Shown: piece after piece, positions 55,334 through 64,000 of the stretch
How positions within the stretch are numbered: position 1 is the stretch's first letter
Layout of the letters: the number at the start of each line of letters is the position of its first letter
Assembly (NCBI RefSeq): GCF_011386835.1
Contig: NC_088800.1
Location: 54,403,439-54,467,438, forward strand
Origin: Chrysemys picta bellii
Taxonomy: Eukaryota; Chordata; Testudines; Emydidae
Length of the DNA: 64,000 nt
Direction of reading: 5' to 3'
Translations under genes and position numbers: made by a program
Notes under the pieces: generated by a model
Databases searched by the model: none
Told to the model about the DNA's origin: nothing
What the model saw: only the letters and a program-made list of their open reading frames with translations

Positions 55334-56630
55334 CAGACATCTCTAGTTTACCTTATAATACAGTTAAGCATAAATGTGTTTTTAGTGCATTCTGAAACTC
55401 TCACTCTATCTTTGAGTAAAAGCTGTGTCGTGATACTACGGAAAGAATTTACATTTAATTTCTGCTGGTGTGGATACTTAAATAATAGATGTGAGCTGTT
55501 ATTTCTCAGCATGCTAGTATTGCATCTGCTTTTGTCAATAAATTGAGTGAAACAAGGGAAAAAATCAAGCCTACAAAATTTAACTGGTAGTAAATATTTG
55601 CTGCTGTTTATAAACCATTATAAAGTACTGGATGTTAATAACATAATGTGTCTATGTGTGTGTACATATGTAATAATATTTACACATACCATATATAGTA
55701 CACTACATTCAGTGCTTTCCAAATGAAAGGAAAAGAGGAAAGAGCAGTAGCTACATCTTCATGTGTTTATCATAATTTTGTGAGTCCCTCAGATTGCTAA
55801 ATAGATGTGGGCATATAAGAACCATAGATAAATAGCGTGTATAGTGTGTTATGGGGCTAAGGGTTTTATCAGTGTGATTTTTTAAATGGGTGCATTACTC
55901 AAATGTCAAAACAACATGTGGATTATGCAGATATTCCAAATGAGTACAGATAATACTGTCACCAACTTCACAGCTTCATACGTTCTTTATATTTCTCACA
56001 GGTTGCAGAAAAAGTATTTTCAAAATATTTCATTCCCCTCAAAATTACAGTAGTCTTGGTATAGGCAGTGCTGAGTCTTTAGTAAATAAAAGGTTTAATG
56101 ACTGATATCCAATGCCCATATAGATATAATGAGGTCTGTAGCCTATTGGTAAAGCGAGAAGCTCAGATTTCCAATGGGACATGTAGCTCTTCCTTCCAGC
56201 CAAATAAGATCCGAGTTACTTTTAAGTCATGACATATTTAGATATAGAAAAGTGCTTTGATACTTCAGTGATGGGTGCTATACAAAACTATAAGATTCAT
56301 AGCTATTTTAGGTCATATTTAAAAGTGTTTTTGCTTTTTTTTGCCTCTGGGGTTTGTACATTTGGGCTCAAGGTAACTAAGACTCCTGGTTCTACAGGAG
56401 GAAGACTAAAATAAAATGGAAAATTTTGTATTTTGATTATTTCATTTCTGGTGCTGTCCTCTACCAGTTCTGCTGCGCTGCTCTTCTGGCAATAACAGAA
56501 ATAGTTTATACTTGTCCACTGGGTTTCTGGGCTTGGACACAATCTTCCAGAGCTGTATTGGAACACTTATGTCTTATTAGATACATGAAAATTCTTACTA
56601 GTGATGCCTTATATAACTACACTGATCTAT
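55334..56630. other. Intron, no recognised feature
   Basis: AT-rich intron. The short open frames at 55289-55546 and 56229-56656 have no recognisable domain. Confidence 0.5.
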
Positions 56631-56838
56631 GGGGGGGGGATAGCTCAGTGGTTTGAGCATTGGCCTGCTAAACCCTGGGTTGTGAGTTCAATCCTTGAGG
56701 GGGCCACTTAGGGATCTGGGGCAAAAATCAGTACTCAGTCCTGCTAGTGAAGGCGGGGGCTGGACTTGATGACCTTTCAAGGTCCCTTCCAGTTCTAGGA
56801 GATGGGATATCTCCATTAATTATTATTATTATTAATAT
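56631..56838 (+). mobile_element. tRNA-derived SINE (turtle type)
   Basis: Begins with a G run and a tRNA-like head: A box TAGCTCAGTGG at 56641-56651 and B box GAGTTCAATCC at 56684-56694. A CR1-like tail follows ('gacctttcaaggtccctt' near 56770-56790), then a (TTA)n end at 56818-56838. The layout matches the tortoise polymerase III SINE with a CR1-related 3' end that lets it use CR1 machinery. Confidence 0.88.
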
Positions 56839-58226
56839 AAAGAGGCCATTCTAGAAATACCTGAAAAACTTCTCTGGGTTGGGGTGGATTGGAGGAGAAG
56901 TCTGTCCCAGAAAGGAAGTCATCAGGTAATAAATTTTCTGTTATTGATCTCTCCTCCAATCTGAGACATTTGACATGTAGTGAACTGTAAGGAAAAATGA
57001 AAAAGGAGGGAGAAATAAATGGGGGGGGGGGAGTAAAGGACTCCCTCCTCTAAAATTAGTAGTATTTATCTATTTTGGGGTCACTAGGACTCCTTTTGAA
57101 CTAAACATTATTTCCCTCCCCAACCTCTCTTTTTCTGAAATTATAGCATACTGAAAGCATGCACCAAATAATCTACTAAAGTAGAAATTTGCAGCTTATT
57201 GCTTTATTGGACTAGTGTGAAATGAAATATCATTAGCTATTTTAGAATGTAAATTGCTGAGAATTGGCCAGAATTATGGTTACAAATACTGTACAATGTA
57301 GGATGTGTATTTGATTATTTATCTGAAACAAACTATTTCTACTCTCCTTCACTGAAATTTTCAAAGTTTATATTATGCACAGTATTTTTCATAAATGAAA
57401 ATGGGCACTATAGACTGCTTTCACAAGTTTTTTTCTGAGCTGCTTGATTATCTTTACTTTGTGTCTTTGAAACCAGGATGGAGGTAGAACTCCAAGTGTA
57501 CAGCTATTTAAAAAAAAAAACGTTGGGGTACAAAATGACCTTCATGGTGGGTATATGACATTTGTTTGATTGGCTTGCAGTCAGCGATCAGTGAAAGCTA
57601 CTGCCAGTGATACCATAGCTGATGAATTCATCTTAATCCCATTGTTTCAGCTGTATGTTTAGGTTGCTCTCTAATCACTTTCCGTAAAGGACTTCCCCTT
57701 GCTGAAAGCTTACTTTTACCTGTTCTATTATGGAGTTTAATCCACTGCTCATGCTCCTTTCCCTGTCACTGACTCCAGGCTCAATGATCCAGTCTCTCAA
57801 ATCTAGACGCAGTCACCTCTAGAATGTTTAATTTAATTTGAAGATATTAATAAATTATTTAAACGTCTACCTTAATATTTAGCCAATATTCCTCAAATTT
57901 GTTGAATGAACAAGTATTTGCAAAGGTTTTGTGGAGCTTTGTGTATTTCCCTCTATAACTGTTTTGTTCATTACGCCATATATCTAAAAATATTAAGCTA
58001 TACGTACTGCTAAGGGAGATCCAGCATATACATCACTTTACAGAATTTGAGAGCAGTATGTACCCTTAGGGGAAGCACAACAGGAAATGCACAGCATTAT
58101 CCAAGTCCACTGCTGAGATCTATACAGTGGATCTTACAGAGACACTTCCTAAGACTCAAAGAATTCCAAAAGGAGTCAAGTACTTTATCTGCTTTGTGAG
58201 CTTCCCCTCATATCAGATACTACCAT
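56839..58226. other. Intron, no recognised feature
   Basis: Intronic DNA between the SINE and DIRS 3; nothing assigned. Confidence 0.5.
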
Positions 58227-58528
58227 TCTTCTTCGAGTGGTTGTTCACGTCCATTCCACATTAGGTGTGCGCGCGCTGCGTGCACGACCGTCGGAAATTT
58301 TTCCCTTAGGGGTACCCATCGGGCCGGTGGGGCCCCCGCCTGAGCGGCGTCACTGCGCCGTGCATATATACCCCCGCTGGCCCGACCCCTCCAGTTCCTT
58401 CTTACCTTCCCCTAGCTTTAGAGTACTTAGCTGCTGTCAGTTCATTTGCATTCTATTGTTGTGGACACTTAATAGATTAGGTGCTTGGAGACTTCCAGCA
58501 CCCTCCTGGGGCTGCGGGGCATGCCGCA

Positions 58529-60939
58529 GGCCCAGGGGTTTAAGGCTTGCGCCATGTGCCACAAGCCCATGCGACCCCCACGACTCCTGTCTACGTTGCC
58601 TGGGGGAAGCACACCAAACAGAGAGATGTAAGATTTGCAAGGCATTTAAGCCTAAAACAAAGAAAGAGAGAGACTTTCGCTTGAAGCGATGGAGGCAGCG
58701 CTGCAGCCATCGGGCCCGGAGCACCTGACGCCAGCTCCAGCCTCCTCGGTGCGGAGCGCCCCGGAGTCGTCAGGAGACCCAGTGCCAGATAAGCACCGGA
58801 AGCCATCAGCCTCGGAGAAAAGTAGGCCACAGCAGCGCTCATCCTCCCCGGTGCAGCCAAAGGCCAAATCAAAAGAAGGGCATGGACGTACCCCACAAAG
58901 GAGACCAGCGCCATCTAGGGGTCCGGGCACCGGAAAGAGCAGGATGAACATTGTGCCTGCGCCGGCACCGATGGCACCAACGCCACAAGTCCCACTGAGT
59001 CCAGCCCTAAGTGAACTCTGTGAGAACGACGGGCTCGAGTGAGTAATAGATCAGCCTTCCACACCTGACACCTTTGAGGCGGTGAAGGACCTCATCAGGT
59101 TGTCGGCGGTGAGTCCCCTCCCGATCAGGGAGAAGCCTCCGGCACCCGGGCCCGCAGTGCCATCAAGGGGAAAGCCGGCAATGGTGCGCCGTTCGAGGAC
59201 ACCCTCCTGGCATCGCTCCCGGTTAAACATTGAGTCTGTGGACTCTCAGTTACCCATGACGCAGAAGGAGGCCTCGGTACCGGAGACAAGTCAGCGCACA
59301 GGGTTAGTACAAGGGACCCGACGCTCTCCGGCACCCTCCAGAGACCGGCACCAGGAGAAGGCAAGCCGACCATCGCCAAAGGCTTCCAGAAGTCACCGGT
59401 CCAGGTCCAGGTCTCTGGAGCACCGATATCGATCCCGTTCCCGATTGGCAAGAAGCTGCTCGTCGGCCTCCTGCCAGCACAGGTCGACAGCACCACTGTG
59501 GCCTTCACGCTTGGCGTCACTGGAGTCCAGCGCCAACTCGGGCTGATACAGTTACCCGCACCGGGCACCAGACAGCAGAGAATACCAGGCTGGGTGGCAA
59601 CCCCAGTGGGGACCGCCAGGACACTGGCCCTTCTGGACCCCTTGGGCCTACCACCAGCGGCAAGGGGCTCCCTCCAGGGCCAACTACTCAGTGCACTGGT
59701 CCCGGTCCCCACATTGACGCTCCTCCATGCAGGAAGCTACGGCATCCACACCACTTGCACCGTCGCTGAGCAAGAGACCAGAGAAACTGGCACCGTGTCC
59801 GGTGCCGCCCCAGGGTCAGCTGTCCGGGCCCGAGCCTGAAGCCCCTCCTTTGGGGGAAGGGGACCAAGGGGACCAGCAGGAGGAAGCGGAGCAGCTGCTG
59901 ACCTCCTCGTCATCCCCGGATGAAGCAGTGGCAGGCACAGCGCTATCAGGACCGCCGCCAATAGACCACAGAGCCCACCAAGAGCTGCTGCGTAAGGTTG
60001 CTCGTAACTGGGGTTACAGGCGGAGGAGACGGTTGAGCAGGAAGACCCCATGGTGGACATCCTGAGCCCAGAGGGTCCATCCAGAATAGCGCTTCCACTC
60101 ATTAAAACCATACAGTCGAACTATAAGACTATATGGCAGACCCCGGCCTCCAGTGCTCCAACAGCCAAAGGTGTGGAACGCAAGTACTTCGCCCTGTCAA
60201 AGGGGTACGACTTCTTGTTTTGCCACCCAAGCCCATGTTCCCTGGTAGTCTCGGCGGTAAATGAGAAAGAGCACCATGGGCAGCAGGCCCCGGCCCCTAA
60301 GGCCAAGGAAGCGAAGCGCCTGGACCTGTTTGGCAGGAAGGTGTATTCCTCAGGGGGCCTCCAGTTGAGGATTCCTAACCAATAGGCATCCTCAAGAGAC
60401 ATAACTTCAACTCCTGGGCGGCAGTGGGGAAGTTTACGGACAACCTCCTGCAGGGCTCCCAACAGGAGTTTACGGCGCTGGTGGACGAAGGCAAGGCCGT
60501 AGCGAAGACCTCTCTCCAGGTGTCCTTGGATTCAGTGGATGCAGCGACCAGGACAATCGCGTCTGGCATGGTCATGCGACACTCGGCGTGGCTACAGGAG
60601 TCAGGTCTGCCGCCTGAGGTCCAGAACTCGCTCCAGGACCTCCCCTTCAAAGGGTCTGGGCTCTTTTCGAACCAGACAGACACAAAGCTGCATAGCCTCA
60701 AGGACTCAAGGACCACACTCAAGTCGCTGGGTATGCACACCCTGGCGATCCAAAGAAGGCCCTTCAAGCCACAGCCTCCTCCTCAGTGTCACTACCAACC
60801 TCGTCCTAGGCAGGAGCCCTACTGCAGGCAAAATAGGGATAACAGGAAGCGGCGTAATGATTATAACAATAGCTCCAATAGGCCGGGCCAGAGCCAAGGC
60901 CAGCATAAGTCTCAGCCCGGCCCTAAACCAGACTTTTGA
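58529..60939 (+). pseudogene. DIRS 3 gag, broken
   Basis: Colinear with DIRS 2 gag: Cys/His cluster (SCLRCLGEAHQTERCKICK), proline/serine-rich middle, conserved DPMVDILSPEGPS near 60050, KEAKRLDLFGRKVYSSGG, and a C-terminal basic tail ending GPKPDF at 60939. At least five frame changes occur. A short deletion after 'caagcccatgc' removes the segment present in DIRS 2 around 39680. Confidence 0.85.
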
Positions 60940-60999
60940 AGGTGCGCTCGAGGACAGCGTACCAGACCAATCACCAGATCCATCCCCTTGTTTCCTGAA

Positions 61000-61900
61000 T
61001 CACCTGTCCCGCTTCTCCCATGCGTGGTCCAGCATTATGTCAGACCGTTGGGTGTTACGCACGGTGCAAGGCGCTTACATGCTGCAGTTCTCCTCCCTGC
61101 CTACCTCCCATCCCCGTTCCCCGTCCCTCTTCAGGGACCCTTCTCACGAGCACCTCCTGTAAGAGGAGGTTCGCACACTCCTAGAGGCGGGGGCAGTAGA
61201 GTTGGTACCGAAGGACCTAAGAGGGAAAGGGTTCTATTCCCACTACTTCCTCATTCCCAAGGCCAAAGGAGGCCTTCAACCCATTCTGGACCTGCATGGG
61301 CTCAACATGTTCCTGGTCAAGGCCCGGTTCCGCATGGTCTCTCTTGGCACAATCCGGGGACCTGGTACGCTGGATCCGGGGGACTGGTACGCTGCCCTCG
61401 ACACACAGGACGCGTACTTTCATATCGCCACCCACCTGGTGCATCGCCAATTCCTGCGCTTCACTGTGAACCAAGAACGTTACCAGTTCACGGTTCTCCC
61501 GTTTGGCCTAGCTGCGGCCCCATGGGTGTTCACAAAATGCATGGTGGTAGTGGTGGCCTTCCTACAGAGGCAGAGGGTCCAAGTTTACCCGTACCTCAAC
61601 AACTGTCTCCTGGTGGGCCGGTCCGAAGAGGAGGTTCGGTCCCACGTGTAAGTAGCCCGCACGCTGGGGCTCCTGCTCAACGTCCCCAAGTCCACCCTCA
61701 TTCCAACTCAGAGAGTGGAATTCATAGGGGCGGTCCTAGATGCGGTACAGGCAAAGGCGAGCCTCCCAGTATCACAATTCCTGGCCATCCAGCAAGCAGT
61801 GAACTCCCTGTGCCAGTTTCCCACTACAACGCCAGATGCTGCCTGAGGTGCTGGGCCACATGGCAGCATGCGCGCATGTGGTCAAGCATGCCAGACTGAA
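61000..61900 (+). pseudogene. DIRS 3 reverse transcriptase, broken
   Basis: Main open segment 61202-61651: KGFYSHYFLIPKAKGGLQPI, then LDLHGLNMFLVKARFRMVSL, DTQDAYFHIATHLVHRQFLR, FTVLPFGLAAAPWVFTKCMV, then YLNNCLLVGRS. The catalytic pair Asp-Asp is Asn-Asn (AAC AAC at 61598-61603). A TAA at 61649 ends the segment; the thumb region follows (LGLLLNVPKSTLIPTQRVEF) with further stops. Confidence 0.9.
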
Positions 61901-62021
61901 ACTCAGAACGCTGCAGGCTTGGCTCGCCCGTGTATACTGCCCAGGCAGGGACCCCCTGGACTTGGTAGTGACTGCCCCGGGGGACGTATTAGACTCCCTG
62001 TGGTGGTAGCTGTCTCAGACC

Positions 62022-62834
62022 GTGGTTTGCGAAGGCATCCCCTTTGCTGCACAACAGCTGGACCTGGCGCTTGTGACGGACGCGTCAGACCTCGCATGGG
62101 GTGCTCATCTAGGGGACCTCAAGACTCGGGGCTTGTGGTTGAGAGTGGAGCAGTCGCTCCATATCAGTGTGAAGGAGCTCAGGATGGTTCGTTTAGCCTG
62201 TCAGACTTTTCACGCCACTTTGAGTGCTCACAGCGTGACAGTTCTGATGGACAACATGACCGCTATGTTTTACATGTCCTCACCGCTCTGCCACGAGGCT
62301 CTCCTCCTCTGGGACTTTTGCATAGCCCACACCATTCATCTCGAGGCGTCACATCTCCCGGGGGTGCGGAACGAACTGGCAGACCACCTCAGCAGGTTGT
62401 ACCGCATGCACGAGTGGACGCTCAGAGTGGATGTTGTGTATTCGCTCCTCCGCAAGTGGGAGTTTCCCCAGGTAGACCTGTTTGCCACCAAGGGCAATGC
62501 CCAGTGCCCGCAGTTCTGCTCGTTCCAGGTCCGCAGCCCGGGCTCAATAGCAGATGCATTCGCGATCCCGTGGGGAGGGAAATTGAAATACGCCTTCCCC
62601 CCGCTTCCCCTGGTGCACAAGGTCCTGCTCAAGGTGCGCAGGGGTGGGGTAGCAGTCATCCTCATCGCCCCGGCCTGGCCCTGCCAGCACTGGTTTACCA
62701 CGCTCCTGGAGCTGTCGGTGGAAGCCCCGGTAACCCTGCCCCTACACCGGGACCTCATCATGCAGGACGGAGGGCAGCTCCTCCACTCCGACCTGCAATC
62801 ACTGCATCTAACGGCATGGAAGCTCTGTGGCTGA
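62022..62834 (+). pseudogene. DIRS 3 RNase H and methyltransferase-like region
   Basis: An open frame of 270 codons. RNase H: LVTDASDLAWGAHLGDL, HISVKELRMVRLACQTF, VLMDNMTAMFYM, HLPGVRNELADHLSRL. It is followed by QVDLFATKGNAQCPQFCSF, DAFAIPWGGKLKYAFPPLPL and VILIAPAWPCQHWF, a stretch found after RNase H in DIRS pol, where a methyltransferase-like domain has been described. No catalytic assignment is made for that part. The frame ends at TGA 62832. Confidence 0.82.
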
Positions 62835-62849
62835 ACGCTTTGAAGAGCC

Positions 62850-63880
62850 AGTGCTCCCTCCCTGTGCAGCAGGTTCTACTTGGTAGTAGGAAGCCCTCTA
62901 CCAGGGCGACTTACCTGGCCAAGTGGAAGAGGTTCTCGTGGTGGTGTGGGCCTTAACAGGTTCAGCCACACCAGGCTCCGGTGCCTGCCATTCTAGAGTA
63001 CCTACTGCACCTCAAGCAGCAGGGGCTGGCCCCGTCCTTGATCAGGGTGCATCTGGTGGCCATCTCCGCCTTCCACCCGGGATTTCTAGGGGGCTTTGTG
63101 TTTTCCCACCCAATGGTGGGGTGGTTCCTTAAGGGGCTGGAGAGGGTGTTCCCCTACTCACGCCCCCCAGTCCCTCCATGGAATCTCAACTTAGTCCTTT
63201 CTAAACTCATGGGGCTCCCGTTCGAGCCCCTTGCTACCTGTTCCCTCCTCCACCTTTCCTGGAAGGTGGCATTCCTGGTGGCCATCACCTCGGCAGGAAG
63301 GATATCTGAGCTGAGGGCACTCACCTCAGAGCTACCATATACGGTATTTCATAAAGACAAGGTGCAGCTCCGCCCACACCCCAAGTTCCTCCCAAAGGTG
63401 GTCTCACAATTCCATCTAGGCCAGGACATTTGTCTGCCAGTGTTTTTTCCCAAACCCCACGCGGACCCAAGTCACCACAGCCTGCACACCCTGGATGTCC
63501 ATCGAGCGTTGGCGTTCTACTTGGAGCACACCAAGCCTTTTCGTAAATCCACGCAGCTGTTCGTGGCCGTGGTGGAAAGGATGAGAGGCCTCCCGGTGTC
63601 GACGCAGTGAATCTCCTCCTGGATTACAGATTGCATTTGGGCGTTTTATGACCTCGCAGGTGTTCCGGCCCCAACGGTCATGGCCCACTCGACCAGGGCG
63701 CAAGCAGCTTCAGCGGCTTTCCTGGCACAGGTCCCGATCCAGGAGATCTGCAGAGCAGCCACCTGGTCGTCGGTGCATACCTTTACAACCCACTAGTCGG
63801 TCAACCAGCAGGCCCGAGAGGACGCGGCGGTTGGCGGGCTGGTCCTCCGATCAATTGTTCCGTGAGTCCTACCCTCCTCC
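62850..63880 (+). pseudogene. DIRS 3 tyrosine recombinase, nucleophile lost
   Basis: N-terminal SAM-like part (SRKPSTRATYLAKWKRFSWW) ends in a TAA near 62953, then 62981-63610 is open: SLIRVHLVAISAFHPGFL, box I ITSAGRISELRAL, and on to LPVSTQ and a TGA at 63608. After that, box II HSTRAQ near 63690 and ICRAATWSSVHTFTTH followed by TAG at 63794-63796, where DIRS 1 has the catalytic Tyr of HYAV. The recombinase is inactive for this and other reasons. Confidence 0.9.
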
Positions 63881-63897
63881 GAAGGTAAGCTTGTGAT

Positions 63898-63972
63898 TCA
63901 CCTAATGTGGACTGGACGTTAACAAGCACTCGAAGAAGAAAAAATGGTTACCTACCTTTTTGTAACTGTTGT
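63898..63972 (+). repeat. DIRS 3 internal complementary region
   Basis: The stretch 63898-63938 is the inverse of the left terminal repeat start (58227-58268) with about three mismatches. It runs directly into 'aaaaaatggttacctacctt', which is expected to be the inverse of the element's right end (compare 'gtgagtaaccgtttttt' at the right edge of DIRS 1). Joined in this order it mirrors the junction of a circularised element, the defining feature of DIRS internal complementary regions. Confidence 0.88.
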
Positions 63973-64000
63973 TCTTCGAGATGTGTTGTTCACGTCCATT

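Larger units (their letters stand above)
58227..64000 (+). mobile_element. DIRS retrotransposon 3, nearly complete, cut by window end
   Basis: Left terminal repeat at 58227, gag, RT, RNase H with methyltransferase-like extension, tyrosine recombinase, internal complementary region, and the start of the right terminal repeat at the window edge. Same subfamily as DIRS 2 (long stretches nearly identical). All genes carry stops or frameshifts. A TATA-like 'gcatatatac' is at 58362-58371. Confidence 0.93.

Noticed and set aside
56631..56710. Possible functional tRNA gene
   Set aside because: A and B boxes are present, but the head is part of a SINE with a CR1-like tail and a G-rich start; the acceptor stem does not close convincingly.
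53814..64000. A further ADCY3 exon downstream
   Set aside because: I looked for a phase-0 exon beginning with a Val-Ile-Lys like segment and membrane helices and found none before the window end.

Overview
The window is intronic vertebrate DNA. Four short plus-strand exons (2866-3038, 24526-24630, 37843-38063, 53711-53813) join in frame and encode a contiguous stretch of adenylate cyclase type 3 (ADCY3), running from the end of the first catalytic domain (C1a) through the variable C1b linker to the stretch just before the second membrane bundle. Almost everything else recognisable is transposable-element DNA in the introns. The repeat repertoire (CR1 LINEs, DIRS retrotransposons, Ty3/gypsy elements with integrase ahead of reverse transcriptase, Harbinger and hAT elements, and a tRNA-derived SINE with a CR1-like tail) points to a turtle, most likely a cryptodire. 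That assignment is inference; a crocodilian is the main alternative.

Layout. 1-2865: intron with a CR1 tail and two Harbinger-type MITEs. 2866-3038: ADCY3 exon. 3.1-10.1 kb: solo LTR, CR1 fragments, and a hAT element carrying a GC-rich minisatellite. 10.16-22.98 kb: one minus-strand CR1 copy split by a solo LTR, a second CR1 (itself split by a very young LTR retrotransposon, 12761-16858), a palindromic hAT MITE and a 4.1 kb Harbinger element with two convergent broken genes. 24.5 kb: ADCY3 exon, followed by a second minisatellite-bearing hAT element. 27.0-32.1 kb: DIRS element 1. 33.4-35.3 kb: a CR1 containing a hAT element containing a solo LTR. 35.9-37.6 kb: CR1. 37.8 kb: ADCY3 exon with a tandem NAGNAG acceptor. 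39.3-41.7 kb: truncated DIRS element 2 abutting a CR1. 43.1-50.4 kb: a TIR element next to a decayed full-length Ty3/gypsy element with order gag-protease-integrase-RT-RNase H (Gmr1-like). 52.2-52.5 kb: possible minus-strand exon. 53.7 kb: ADCY3 exon. 54-58 kb: DNA transposon remnants and a SINE. 58.2-64.0 kb: DIRS element 3, cut by the window end, with gag, RT, RNase H/methyltransferase-like and tyrosine recombinase regions and its internal complementary region.

No gene outside ADCY3 and the transposons could be named. The main points of interest are the young, RT-less but open-frame Gmr1-like element; the Gmr1 pol order in the older relative; the five-insertion nest in one CR1; the DIRS internal complementary region with catalytic-site losses; the NAGNAG acceptor; and the unexplained minus-strand exon-like ORF.
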